In this document: positions 54,038-64,000 of the stretch, in pieces
How the letters are laid out: each line of letters opens with the position of its first letter
How positions within the stretch are numbered: position 1 is the first letter of the stretch
Assembly (NCBI GenBank): GCA_039583875.1
Contig: CM077165.1
Location: forward strand, 62,546,757-62,610,756
DNA length: 64,000 nucleotides
From: Platanthera guangdongensis
Taxonomy: Eukaryota; Streptophyta; Magnoliopsida; Asparagales; Orchidaceae
Reading direction: 5' to 3'
Made by a program: the position numbers and the translations under genes
Notes under the pieces: model-generated
Told to the model about the DNA's origin: nothing
What the model saw: the letters and a program-made list of their open reading frames with translations, nothing else
Databases searched by the model: none

Positions 54038-54358
54038 TGATAGGAACTACCAGAGAGAGAGAGGAAGGAAACTAGAGAGAAGAAGGAAGGAGGCTAGGGT
54101 TTAGGGGAAGAGGGAGAAATACCTTAGGGTTAATTGCTTGCCCCCAAAAGATGACATCCCCGAGTATAAATACCCGGGCCAAGGAGGGAGCCGGCCGGCC
54201 CCTCCACATAGGGCTGAACCGTTGGTTCAGCCCTTGGCCGGCCGGTTCTACTGAGTGGGGGCTGAACCGGATGGTTCAGCCCCTTCGTTGCTCATCGTCT
54301 CCTTGCCTTGCGAGCATAATAAAGCCCCGAGAAGCGGGTTGCGATCGGGGGCGTAACA
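54038..54358 (-). repeat. CHR3 3' LTR
   Basis: 321 bp, partner of 59378-59695. Hairpins: GGGCTGAACC with GGTTCAGCCC (54211-54233) and GGGGCTGAACC with GGTTCAGCCCC (54258-54283), as in CHR1. Confidence 0.92.
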
Positions 54359-55100
54359 TTCCCCTCCCCATCAAGACACAGCTTGTCCTCAAGATGGATA
54401 TCTGGGTACAGCTCCTTGAAGTCCAACAGATCAACCCATGAGTTATGTGCTTCTGATAAGTGCTTCCACTTGACCAAGAGTTCGGCCCGAAAATCGGTGC
54501 CCCGCTGCTTCCACCTGAGTAATAGAACGTTCTCCGGCATCGGCCGAAGTTCGCCTGCAACGGTAGCTTCCGGCATGAAAGGGCTCGGTTGGGCACTTTC
54601 ACCAATCTTCTTCTTGAGCAAAGAGGCATGAAATGTCGGATGGATCCGGGAGCCCGCCGGAAGCTCTAAAGTGTAAGCGACCGGCCCCACCCTTTTGAGA
54701 ACACAGAAGGGGCCATAATATCAAGGAGCCGGCTTCTGATTTGTACGACGAGCCACTGAGAGCTGTCGGTAGGGTTGGAGCTTAAGGAATACTTCAGCGC
54801 CCACGACAAGCTCCCTCTCCTTGCGATGCTTGTCCGTCTGGGCCTTCATGCGATTCTGGGCAAGGCGAAGATTCGCCCGCAATGTCACTAAGGTGCGGTC
54901 GCGGTCGCGGAGGGCCCGATCAACCGCCGGTAAGGCCGTGCTGCCCGGCTTATAACTGCTCAAAGAAGGTGAAGGGCGGCCGTAGATCACCTGAAATGGC
55001 GTCATCTTGCTGGCGGAGTGGTAAACAGTGTTGTAACAATACTCGGCCCAGTGTAGCCAACTGGTCCAAGTCCGAGGCTCGTACATGACGAAACACCGAG
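54359..55100 (-). pseudogene. CHR3 integrase end and chromodomain
   Basis: Minus-strand frames 55086-54721 and 54690-54292, in one register but separated by a TGA at 54721, show WLHWAEYCYNT, MTPFQVIYGRPSP, RIHPTFHASLLKKK and the chromodomain with LLRWKQRGTDF, LLVKWKHLSEAHNSW and DFKELYPDIHLEDK. Here, unlike CHR1, the chromodomain is in frame with the preceding integrase tail. A shift near 55095 separates this part from the integrase core. Confidence 0.9.
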
Positions 55101-56420
55101 GTATGTCTCCATGCTGCGATTAAGAACCTCTGTTTGACCATCGGTCTGGGGGTGATTTACGGTGCTGAAACTCAAGCAAGTCCCTTGAAGCATGAAAAGC
55201 TCTCGCCAGAACTGGCTCACAAAAGTGGGATCACGATCAGAAATGATGGCGCGTGGGAGGCCGTGCAAGCGGACGACTTCCCGAGTAAAGAGTTCGGCGA
55301 CCGACTCCGCCGTATAAGGGTGACTGAGAGCGAGGAAGTGACCATACTTGGAGAGCTTGTCGACCACCACCAGAATGACCGACTTGCCCGGATACTTGGG
55401 CAATCCATCAATAAAATCCATCGACACAGTATCCCAGATGTGCTGCGGAATCTCAAGTGGGTGGAGCAACACAGCAGGTGTGGTGGTCTCGTACTTCTGT
55501 CGCTGACATGTCTCATACTGTCGTACAAACTGCTGCACATCCCGGCGTATCCCCGGCCAAAATACATTTGCTCTCGCCCTTTGGAGGGTACAGAACACTC
55601 CTGCATGACCCCCCACTGGAGAGGAATGGAACTCGTGGAGCATAACTGTTTTCCATGCTGAGCCTGGAGGTACGACTACTCTGCCGTGGTAATGTAGTCG
55701 CCCACTCTGTAGGTGATAACCTGTCGTCACAGTCTCCCCACGCTGGAGGGCCTCCATGAGGGCACGTAGAGAGGGGTCCCGCAAGACCTCCTCATGTATG
55801 TCATCGAACGAGTCGAGGACCGGCCCTGAAATCTGGGTGAGTGCACCATCAGGTAGGCGGGACAAGGCGTCCACCACCACATTCTCCTTGCCCTGGCGGT
55901 AAACGATCTCATAATTGTAGCCCAAAAGTTTGGTGACCCACTTTTGCTGAAGAGGAGAGGAGACTCGCTGGTCCAACAAATGCTTCAAACTCTGGTGATC
56001 CGTACGAATCTTGAAGTGCCGCCCCAAAAGATATGGCTGCCAAAGGGCCACTACCTGAACCACTGCCAACAACTCTTTTTCATATGTGGACAGTCCCAAC
56101 GTCTTAGGCGCCAACTCCCTACTATAAAAAGCCAGTGGGCGGCCCTCCTGCATCAATACTGCACCCAGCCCCACCCCTGAGGCGTCCGTCTCCACAACGA
56201 ACTCCTTAGCGAAATCCGGGAGGGCTAACACTGGGGTGGTCGTCACCGCCTGTTTGAGCGCTTGAAAAGCCGCCTCAGCATCATCCTGCCACGAGAAGGC
56301 ATCCTTCTGCAGTAGATCAGTGGTCGGGCAATCTTCCCATAATCCCGCACGAACCGTCGGTAGTAGCCGGTGAGGCCCAAGAATCCCCGCAGAGCCCGAA
56401 CAGTCTGGGGCCGCGGCCAA
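55101..56420 (-). pseudogene. CHR3 RNase H and integrase core
   Basis: One open register holds VVETDASGVGLGAVLMQ of RNase H, the integrase finger (HEFHSSPVGGHAG and CQRQK, in which the first Cys position reads Y-E-T-C) and the core with VSMDFIDGLPK, ISDRDPTF and DGQTEVLNRSMETY. It begins by shift near 56330 after RT. The catalytic D, D and E are present. Confidence 0.9.
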
Positions 56421-57925
56421 GAAACCATGCTCTCAATCTTCAGAGGGTCAGCTTTGACCCCTTCAGCCGAGACCAAGTGGCCCAAGTACTCGACCTCCTC
56501 CTGCCCAAAAGAACACGTGGAGCGCTTAGCATAGAGCTGATACTTGTGTAGAATAGAAAAGACCTGTTCAACATGACACAAGTGATCTTCCCAATTAGCA
56601 CTGCATATCAAGATATCATCAAAGAAAATCAGCACAAAAAGGCGAAGTAGTGGGCGAAAGATCTCGTTCATATTGGCTTGGAAGGTGGAGGGCCCGCCAG
56701 TCAGCCCGTTGGCCATCACCAGGAACTCGTAGTGGCCGTCGTGGGTCCTGAAAGCCGTCTTATGGGCGTCCTCTTCCAGCATAAGGATCTGGTAGTAACC
56801 CGACCGTAGGTCAAGCTTTGTGAATCGAGTCGCCCCGTGTAGCTCATCCAAGAGCTCTTCAACCAATGAAATTAGAAACTTGTCTTTCAAAGTGATGTCG
56901 TTCAAAGTCCGGTTGTCGACACAGAATCGCCACGAGCCATCCTTTTTCTTGACGAGAATAATCGGGGCCGAAAAGGAACTCGTGCTGGGTCGGATCATCC
57001 CGGCGTCGAGCATCTCCCGGACGCTGCGCTCAATCTCTGCCTGCTGCATGTGTGGATATCGGTAAGGCAGGATATTGGTAGGCTCCGCTCCGGCCTTGAG
57101 TACAATATGGTGATCCCGAAACCGCTATGGCGGTAGTGTACGTGGATCCTAAAAGACGGCAAAATACTGCTCGACTAAGGACTGCAACTATATGGGTACC
57201 TCAGACGACCCGACCTCATCAGACCGCACCCCCAAAAGGACTGCCATCAAGCTCCCTTGCTCTCCGAGCTGCTGCATGCTCCGAAGAGAGACTTCCTTTA
57301 TTGGCGAAACTGTGAGACCCTTCAAACAGAACTGTCGGCCACGCTGCAGGAACTCCATCGTCATGAGCTCCCAATCAAAAGTGACCCGCTTCAGCTGCTG
57401 CAGCCACTGAACTCCGAGTACCATGTCTGATCCCCGGATGGGTAGAAGGTATACATCCGTGCTCACAATGTATCCCTGAATCCGCAACTCCACTCCCTTC
57501 ATGACCCCTTCGCACTGCAACTTGCTGTCGTCAGCCACCATAACCTGGAATGCAGCTCCCCTATCAATGTCATGCCCAACCCGCTGAGCAACGGTCGGAT
57601 GAATAAAATTGTGGGTGCTCCCACTGCCTACTAATATCGTCACTTTCTCCTGTCTAACCCGTTCGGCAACCCGCATCGTGCGGGGCGGATTGCACCCTTC
57701 CATGGCCTGGACGGAGACCCCAAACTCCGTCACATCCACATCCTCCTCCAATAGCGCCTCCTCGACTGCTACCTCAGGCGAAGACTCGTCGGCCACCTCT
57801 TCATGCAACATGAAAACCTGTAGCTTCTGACATTTATGCCCGAGCACAAACTTCTCGTCACAGTTGAAGCAGAGGCCCTTCTCCTTGCGGGCCTGGAGCT
57901 CGCCCCACGACAAACGAGTCACCAT
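56243..57925 (-). pseudogene. CHR3 Gag knuckle, protease and reverse transcriptase
   Basis: In one register: a CCHC knuckle LCFNCDEKFVLGHKC, a protease whose active site reads VGSGSTHNF with Gly in place of the catalytic Asp, then RT with KKDGSWRFCVDN, LDLRSGYYQI and FFDDILICS. Stops lie near 57188, 57155 and 57125, between protease and RT. The lost protease aspartate means that no polyprotein processing is possible. A TAG near 57940 separates this part from the capsid frame. Confidence 0.9.
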
Positions 57926-57940
57926 AGGCTTGGCAACCGT

Positions 57941-59347
57941 CTATGGCTCTCTCCTGGCTATGGCGGGTGTGGCAAGAGGCTTCCCCGTGGTTCGTGACCG
58001 CTGCCGGTTGAATCGCTCCTCTTGAATGCGCGCTAGGGTGATAGCGTGATTCAAGCTCCGTGGCATATAAGCATGAACCTCATCCCGCAAATGATCCTTC
58101 AAGCCCGACACAAAAGAACTCAGCAGTGACTTCTCTTCCCAGTGTACCCGGTTGGCCAACTTCTCGAACTCCGTCCGGTACTCAGTCTCTGTCCCCGTCT
58201 GTCGTAACTTCTGCAGCAGCGCCTCAAAGTCCTCATACTCCAGTGGCCCAAACTGGGCCGTGAAACCCTCCACAAAATCAGTCCAGGGTACATAATCTCT
58301 ACCTCTCAGGAACCACTGAGTCCACTGAAACGCGTCGTCTTCCAGATGGAACGACGCTAGTTGCACTCATTGCCCCTCCAGGACCTCCTGATAGCTGAAG
58401 AACAACTCCACCTTATGGACCCACTCCAACGCATCCCCCCTTTGAATTTGGGGAAGTTCATACGTGTCAACTTCGGTGGAATGTACGCACGCGGCCCAGC
58501 CTGCCCTTGCCAGCTCTGTCCTTGCCCATTCTGTCGTCCCACATGCCCATCGTGTCCACCCGGGTAGCCTTGAGGTGGCTGACCCTGATGAGGAACGTGT
58601 TGCCCGACCCACGGAACGTGGCCTCCAAACCCGCGGGGAAGAATGCCGCCTCGCGGGTGAGGAAGAAGCCCCGCGGCACCTCCTGGAGCCCGCACAACAG
58701 CTCCCTGCCCTCCATCAGCCTGTAGCCACGGCTGCCGCCCGCAATCCACTAGTCCAACAATACCGGAGCCGCCGCCTGGATGTCTGGTCGGCCCGCACTC
58801 AGCCGGCCCAGCAAAACTGGGGCCGCCGGCCACGCCGCCGCTTCCCCGCTTTCGTCGGTGGTCTCCCAGGGTCGGGATAACCCGACGCCTGTGTTCCTGC
58901 CCAGTCTGGGTGCTCCAATGCTCGCCAGCCCAGCAAAACTGGGCCCGACCTCCCCCCTCCCCCCCCCCCCCCCCCCCCCCCCGCTGCAGCCGCCGACCAC
59001 GTCGCTGATCTGTGGCCTTCGCCAGTGGTCCCCCGGGGTCGGGAGAGGCCGATGCCGCCGTTTCCGCGAAAGCCTGATGCTCCCGTGCCCAAACGGCCCG
59101 GATCGGGCATTCCTGATGCTTCGGCGGACCGATCGGGTCTTCCGCCGATCGGTTCTTCGTCGCTCGCGCTTTTTCCCTTCAACAACGCTTTAAGCTCCTC
59201 CACACGCACGTCTATGCGCTCCTCCAACCGCTGTGTAGATGTGCGCATCTCTTGCTCGATTGCGGCTACCGAATCCATCAATCCACCATAGTTATCCTCC
59301 AAAGTCTCCAAACTGGTGACCTCCTCTTGCGTGCGAGTGGTGACTAT
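57941..59347 (-). pseudogene. CHR3 gag
   Basis: The N-terminus corresponds to the CHR1 start but reads ATA at 59345-59347, so the start codon is lost. RLEERIDVRVEELKALLKGK matches CHR1. The Gly-rich linker has expanded into a run of G on the minus strand (58957-58983 on + as C). The capsid part changes register twice (58833-58357 and 58366-57941), with a TGA at 58364-58366 just before LASFHLEDDAFQWTQWF. Confidence 0.88.
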
Positions 59348-59365
59348 CGTCGGAGAATGACCGCC

Positions 59366-59375
59366 TCTGATACCA
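59366..59375 (-). promoter_or_regulatory. CHR3 primer-binding site
   Basis: The minus strand reads TGGTATCAGA two bases after the 5' LTR, as in CHR1. Confidence 0.88.
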
Positions 59376-59377
59376 AA

Positions 59378-59695
59378 TGATAGGAACTACTAGAGAGAGA
59401 GGAACGCAACTAGAGAGAAGGAAGGAGGCTAGGGTTTAGGGGAAGAAGGAGAAATACCTTAGGGTTAATTTCTTGCCCCCAAAAGATGACATCCCCAAGT
59501 ATAAATACCCTGGCCAAGGAGGGAGCCGGCCGGCCCCTCCACATAGGGCTGAACCGGTTGGTTCAGCCCTTGGCCGGCCGGTTCTATTGAGTGGGGGCTG
59601 AACCGGATGGTTCAACCCATTCGTTGCTCGTCGTCTCCTTGCGCCTGCGAGCATAATAACGCCCCGAGAAGCAGGCCGCGGTCGGGTGCGTAACA
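59378..59695 (-). repeat. CHR3 5' LTR
   Basis: 318 bp, partner of 54038-54358, with more differences by eye than the CHR1 pair. Confidence 0.92.
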
Positions 59696-61033
59696 CCATT
59701 ATGCTGAAATTGTACCTTTTTTATTTTGTTGTATCTTTGAACGTTAATTTTATGATAAATGTGCACATAGGATGAGCAAATTAATTTATTGCAATACTTT
59801 GAAATCAAATTGGAGTGTCAATGTTAATCATCCTTCTAAAACAACTGTCCTATTTTTATAGTATCCGGGAAGTCGTTTTAATTTTATTTTCCCTTCACCA
59901 TGATTTATTTTCATTTTAAGCACGTCATAGACATTGCCATGTATCCACAAATATTGTATTTTGTTAAGTATGTATACCACCTAGGCGGTGATAACCACAT
60001 TTCTAGGGTGTATCACATGAGCACTAGACAAGAAGACCTCAGCAGGTGGAAGAGCTTGACAGAATAACCTCACAGATGACCTGTTACCTGAAGCACAAAT
60101 CAGCACAACACCTCAAGATCCCCGTACTTGATGAAATCTCTGTAGAGAAGTTTGTTCTAACAAGGACACACATGACATATTGTAGCAAGGGGCAACATTT
60201 GACCAAAATGATTCCTTACCTTCTTGTGCCATTATCGGGGATGTTGTCCTTTATGGACCATGTCTCAACAACTCATTATGAAGACTTATTAATAAAGAAG
60301 TGAAGGGCATTGTAGAGGGGAACGAGAATGTGATGCAAAAATATCACAGGAGCTATTAGGAATTCCAATAAAGCTAGGCTACAGAGATCGTGCTCTTCCT
60401 CTTTGTTAGATCTTATTTGTAAGGTGTACCTTGAAGATAGATTGATTTATAAAGTAAAGAGCTCCTGCTTATTTTTTCCCAAAAATTTTGAAGTAATTAT
60501 TGTCCTCTCCAGTCACTTTTTTCTTTGGTGACCCCATGATCCTAAGTAGTGTTTTGCTAGACCTTCATTGTCAGATTATAATTCAATATCTTGAAAGATG
60601 CGATGTGGTTGACGTATCATGAGTTTAGCGAGGAAAGGGAACCTATCGGTGTAAGTCTGAGCTGAGGAGCTTTGTCTTGCATGTATCTTCATTGTGCTTC
60701 GTAAGAGTTATTCTATTTCTTCTTCTATCCAATATTTTCCCATAATACTATGACATTCGTCTTGAATCTCTTTTTAGATACTTCTGTTCTCTCTTTACTG
60801 AGCATTTATTTTGCTCCAGTAGGGCTGGTGTAGGAAAAGTGCATCATCAGAATCAGTGGATGAAATTTCATCTAACAATGCCATACCTCTGATGTTTCTG
60901 AATCATGCAAGTTTCTGAATCTGAACCAATTAAGTTTTGCTTCTAATGCACCCTTCAACCGACAAAAATTTTGGAGAACATGTATTAGGATCAATGGGTA
61001 TTTCAATGAAAATGAAGTATTTTTTTTTATTAT
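59696..61033 (+). other. SWC4 intron DNA with an unrecognised 85-codon frame
   Basis: Mostly AT-rich intron. The frame 60046-60303 (+) reads like folded protein (EELDRITSQMTCYLKH, IPVLDEISVEKFVLTRTH and MLSFMDHVSTTHYEDL) without low complexity, and weak similarity of style continues in another frame after its stop. It has no splice context that would join it to SWC4. It may be a decayed processed copy or a transposon part; no function is offered. Confidence 0.4.
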
Positions 61034-61183
61034 TGTTAGAGTTATTATATATGCAATATTTTAATGTTATTGAGTTTAGTCCCACACCACCTATCGGTGT
61101 TGGATGTCATGTTGTAGTTCCTATTTAATGCCCCTATGAGGATGAATATATTTGCACATTTCATTTTATTTCTCCTTTCTACA
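61034..61183 (+). repeat. TRM1 5' LTR
   Basis: 150 bp, ends TTTCTACA. Partner 62369-62518. Confidence 0.93.
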
Positions 61184-61196
61184 TGGTATCAGAGCG
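61184..61196 (+). promoter_or_regulatory. TRM1 primer-binding site (initiator tRNA-Met)
   Basis: TGGTATCAGAGCG follows the LTR without a gap and matches the standard plant site. Confidence 0.92.
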
Positions 61197-61199
61197 AAC

Positions 61200-61800
61200 G
61201 TTCTGAAGACCTAAATAATTTTTTTCCCCCGCTTCCGCACTTTTCTCTCCCCCCCCGACCCGTGCTTCCACTTCCGCTCGCCTGCTAGGGCTCGACGGGC
61301 GCATCCCACCCGCCTGCTCCCGTCTACGGGATCGGCCTTTGATTCCGGAGACGGGAGCGGGTCATTCTCCATGTACAGCTCTCCCGACGGATTCTTCTCC
61401 CGACATCGCCATCCGCTGCTTCCGCCGCTGCTGTGCGTTGCCTGCGACATCGACGGCTCGACTGCTCTGCTTCTCCGGCTTGTCTTCTTCTCCTCCGACG
61501 ATGCTACTGCTACTTCATCTTCTCCGGCCCGGCCTTCTTCTAGCCAGCTGCGCCTCTTGTCGCTACTCATCTTCTCCGGCCTGCTGCTCTGCCGCTTCTT
61601 CTTCTCCGACCTACTGCTGCAGCCGCTTCTTCTTCTCCGGCCTGCGGCTTCTTCTCCGGTTTCTGTCTGCACCCGCTGCAGCTCTCTTCTTCTCCGACAT
61701 GGATGCTGCTCTGCCGCTGCTTCTGCGGCCAGCTGCTGCTGCAGCTGCTTCTTCTCCGTCTGCCGCTGCTGCTCTGCGCTGCTTCGTCTCCTGCCCCGTT
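61200..61800 (+). other. CT-rich leader of TRM1
   Basis: Irregular repeats of CTGCTTCTTCTCCGGC give open Ser/Leu/Cys/Phe frames on + and Arg/Glu frames on minus. No Gag motif was found. It resembles 42065-43203 of COP1. Confidence 0.6.
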
Positions 61801-62356
61801 TAGGGTTTAATGTTGTTGTTTTTTTTTCTCTTTAAGTTTTCTTGTTGTTGTGGTGTGTTAGGGTGGTCTCTTTACGATTTCGGCCCTTTCTTTCACGTGA
61901 TCTGGGTTCATGTACCCGATGAGGGTCCCACACGTGCACGCGGTCTACGTGAGAGGGATGTACGTCACGGCCTCCAGGCATAGTCTATGCCTTCATGCAC
62001 GTATTCCACGTGAGGGGGAGTGTTTGTGATAACGGCGACTCGGATGCCTCTTTCCCGACTCTTGCCTCAATCACACATGGCCCCCAGGTCGATCTCGTAT
62101 GTTGTTTGTCTACTCATTGTTTTCTCTGGATTTGGTAGGGTTGGTTTGGTCTTTCGTGGTTGACCTAGTTTCCGCTCCGAGTGTATCCAGCGTGGTCATG
62201 GTCGGTTTTGTGGACCAACGTCGTGTGGCTCTTGTCCGGTTGAAGTATCTCCGGTGACACGCGGTTGGGCCTCAGTGGCTGTTGTTTTGTCACACATTGT
62301 CAACCTTCTTGTACCTTCCGTTTTATGTTGTGTTCAAGCTGTAGGGTCCCCTTCAG

Positions 62357-62368
62357 CTTGAGGGGGAG
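62357..62368 (+). promoter_or_regulatory. TRM1 polypurine tract
   Basis: GCTTGAGGGGGAG lies directly before the 3' LTR. Confidence 0.85.
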
Positions 62369-62518
62369 TGTTAGAGTTATTATATATGCAATATTTTAAT
62401 GTTATTGAGTTTAGTCCCACACCGCCTATCGGTGTTAGATGTCATGTTGTAGTTCCTATTTAATGCCCCTATGAGGATGAATATATTTGCACCTTTCATT
62501 TTATTTCTCCTTTCTACA
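62369..62518 (+). repeat. TRM1 3' LTR
   Basis: Partner of 61034-61183 with about three mismatches; followed by ATTAT. Confidence 0.93.
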
Positions 62519-62659
62519 ATTATTACTACATGTTAAAAGTTATTTGTATTAATGTTCATTGGGATCTTGTAATGAAACATGAATCTTGCTCTAGTTCTGT
62601 TGTAAGAATCAACTGTTGCTTCTTATTCTTAGAATTTTTTTATTTTCCAACTGTTTCAG

Positions 62660-62827
62660 GGAGTTGAAAGTGCTGATCTTCTTGATGACCACAATGATAT
62701 TGAAATGACAGAAAAAGTTACTCATACTGATTCTCCATCACCATCATCTAATATTCAACCAACGTCTACTGCTGCACCTTCAGCGCCTTTAACTGAAAGT
62801 GCCACAACTCCAGCTTCACTCCGCATG
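62660..62827 (+). CDS. SWC4: SWC4/DMAP1-like exon 5 of those in the window
   Basis: Between TTTCAG and GTATCC, 168 bp, phase 0 at both ends. It encodes an acidic and Ser/Thr/Pro-rich linker (ESADLLDDHNDIEMTEKV and SPSPSSNIQPTSTAAPS) ending ATTPASLRM, which in plant SWC4 leads into the conserved C-terminal helical region. That next exon is not in the window. The five exons together give 169 codons without a stop. Confidence 0.88.
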
Positions 62828-63330
62828 GTATCCCTTTTTATTTTCTGTCATATATCTAAAGGCTAACATTTCTTTCTCTAGGAACTGTTGGTTTGCTGTG
62901 TTATTTGCCTCTTCATGGAAATGCTGTTGTTCTATGATGATAGGTGATTGTGCATTACCGCCTGTTTTGATTTTGCAAATATATAGTCATTATGTTCGTA
63001 ATCCCTATATTTTTTATCCTGTTCTCCTAAGTTAGCATATTAAATGACCTTGAAGTTGGTTAAAAAAATTTTCACTTGACGGTTCATATTAATCACTTTA
63101 ATTTTAGTTACATCGCAGTTCTGTATAGTATACTGCTTATTATTACATTGGCATCTTTGATGTTGGATTCATCACATGCGGTAACAATTAAATGATTTTA
63201 AAAAACAATCTTTATTCCTCCCTATTAAGGGTTTATAAAAGACTGTACAAAGAACTGTCTAAAATAGACAATGCGAGACTATTACGTAAATACCTAACTT
63301 CAATATGCATATAAAATATAAATATATTTC
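62828..63330 (+). other. SWC4 intron DNA
   Basis: AT-rich, no exon or repeat recognised. 63130-63330 could hold the LTR belonging to the Copia tail next to it. Confidence 0.45.
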
Positions 63331-63446
63331 AACTCTCACTCTCAAGTTGGCAGTATATATCGATCATTCTCATCTTGAATGTGTCATCTATAAATGTGTC
63401 ACCTCAAATTTTTAGTAAAGATGTCTGTCAGTTGATGTATCATATA
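63331..63446 (-). pseudogene. Copia RNase H tail fragment
   Basis: On the minus strand QLTDIFTKNL and, in another frame, FKMRMIDIYCQLESE are the last part of a Copia polyprotein. About 40 codons remain, with one shift and stops. It is unrelated in orientation to COP1. Confidence 0.6.
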
Positions 63447-63526
63447 TCGACATAATCAAAGATATATATACAAATTCAGTGACAAGGGTGAGGACATCTA
63501 ACACAGGAATTCTTGGCTTACATTAA

Positions 63527-64000
63527 GGTTCAGCTTTAAGCCCTTATCTCTTTACCCTTATCTTAGATTAGCGGACCACATATCCAACAAGAAATACCTT
63601 GGTGTTTATTGTTTGCGGATGATATCGTTTTGGTTGATGAGACGCTCGAGGGTGTAAACGCAAAACGTGAATCTTGGCGATATACTTTAGAAAAGAAGGG
63701 TTTTAGGTTGAGTTGGGCAAAGACGGAGTATATGGAGCTTAAATTTAGCAGTACAAGAAGAGCAGATGACTTCATTATTAAGTTGGGTGATCAAGATATT
63801 TCCCGTAGTGAGTGTTTTAAATATCTTGGATCGATAGTTCAAAAAGACTGAGACATTGATAAAGATGTGACACAGAATCCAAGCTGGTTGGTTGAAGTGG
63901 AGAGGTGCGTGAGAGATCTTATGTGATCGTAAATTACCACTAAAACTTAATGACAAGTTTTTCTGTACTGCAATTAGACCCACGATGCTCTATGGTTCTG
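63527..64000 (+). pseudogene. LINE reverse transcriptase fragment, runs off the window
   Basis: GSALSPYLFTLILD (63527-63568), then in another frame HIQQEIPWCLLFADDIVLV (63575-63635, split by the frame limits), WAKTEYME, and SRSECFKYLGSIVQKD are the palm and following motifs of a non-LTR (L1-type) reverse transcriptase, with the F-A-D-D catalytic pair kept. A TGA at 63849 and further stops follow. About 150 codons of a much longer protein are present. The 3' side continues beyond the window. Confidence 0.8.

Larger units (their letters stand above)
54038..59695 (-). mobile_element. CHR3: chromovirus in the second large SWC4 intron, related to CHR1
   Basis: LTRs 54038-54358 and 59378-59695 (TGATAGGAACTAC to GCGTAACA) flank a minus-strand gag-pol. 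The flanking 5-mers TCATT and CCATT agree at four of five positions. A tRNA-Met primer site sits beside the 5' LTR and GATGGGGAGGGGAA beside the 3' LTR. Protein order and many motifs equal those of CHR1, and the LTRs share the two hairpins, so both belong to one family. It is more damaged: the gag start is ATA, and pol has at least six stops and three shifts. It lies antisense to the gene. Confidence 0.93.
61034..62518 (+). mobile_element. TRM1: small non-autonomous Copia-type element
   Basis: LTRs of 150 bp (61034-61183 and 62369-62518; TGTTAGAG to TTTCTACA) differ at about three positions, and ATTAT is perfectly duplicated at 61029-61033 and 62519-62523. A tRNA-Met primer site and a TTGAGGGGGAG purine tract are intact. 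The 1.2-kb interior has no protease, integrase, RT or RNase H. It resembles a terminal-repeat retrotransposon in miniature, though longer than most. LTR ends, a TTTAGTCCCACA motif and the CT-rich leader are like those of COP1, so a COP1-type element may have supplied its enzymes (inference). Confidence 0.9.

Noticed and set aside
61339..61835. Ser/Leu/Cys-rich frames as a TRM1 gene
   Set aside because: Two overlapping frames and an opposite Arg/Glu frame are equally open; the sequence is a CT-rich repeat.

Overview
The window is plant nuclear DNA. It contains five exons of a single-copy-type plant gene, LTR retrotransposons primed by initiator tRNA-Met, a PIF/Harbinger transposon and a LINE fragment. 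The host gene encodes an SWC4/DMAP1-like subunit of the SWR1 and NuA4 chromatin complexes. Its exons lie on the + strand at 41714-41843, 53540-53607, 53709-53801, 53927-53974 and 62660-62827. All introns are GT-AG and all phases agree. The N-terminal exons were not found upstream and the C-terminal exons lie beyond the right edge, so the gene seems to run past both ends of the window. The species cannot be named from the sequence; a flowering plant with large, transposon-filled introns fits.

Almost everything else is transposon, much of it nested. Left part: a TIR-like element (498-955); a minus-strand LTR-like block (about 1060-2678); an internally deleted Gypsy element GYP1 (3214-6384); and a Harbinger element HARB (6478-16403, TSD TTA). 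HARB is split by a 5.5-kb chromovirus CHR1 (7736-13200, TSD GTGTG). A MITE (16583-16802) and a solo LTR with a perfect TSD (16968-18227) follow.

Middle part: a three-level nest. A very old Gypsy element GYP2 (20752-40468) contains TG1 (23081-37743, TSD AACAC), which carries gag and protease but no reverse transcriptase or integrase. TG1 instead holds two long minisatellites (16 units of 75 bp and 15 units of 78 bp) and a 61-bp minisatellite inside each LTR. TG1 is in turn split inside its protease by a nearly intact chromovirus, CHR2 (25796-33285, TSD ATCCG). Each inner element interrupts a reading frame or domain order that resumes on the other side.

Right part: the first large intron of the host gene holds a Copia element COP1 (41884-46520), a truncated chromovirus end GYP3 (46843-48287), a 375-bp tandem duplication, a Gypsy gag remnant with a putative LTR (49195 to about 50900), and a palindrome-rich block (52353-52739). 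The second large intron holds chromovirus CHR3 (54038-59695), a relative of CHR1, and a 1.5-kb non-autonomous Copia-type element TRM1 (61034-62518, TSD ATTAT). Copia and LINE fragments lie after the last exon.

No prokaryotic operon, CRISPR array, rRNA or tRNA gene was seen. The best candidate for something little described is TG1, a gag-protease retrotransposon whose pol region is replaced by codon-length minisatellites. All alignments, mismatch counts and boundaries were made by eye.
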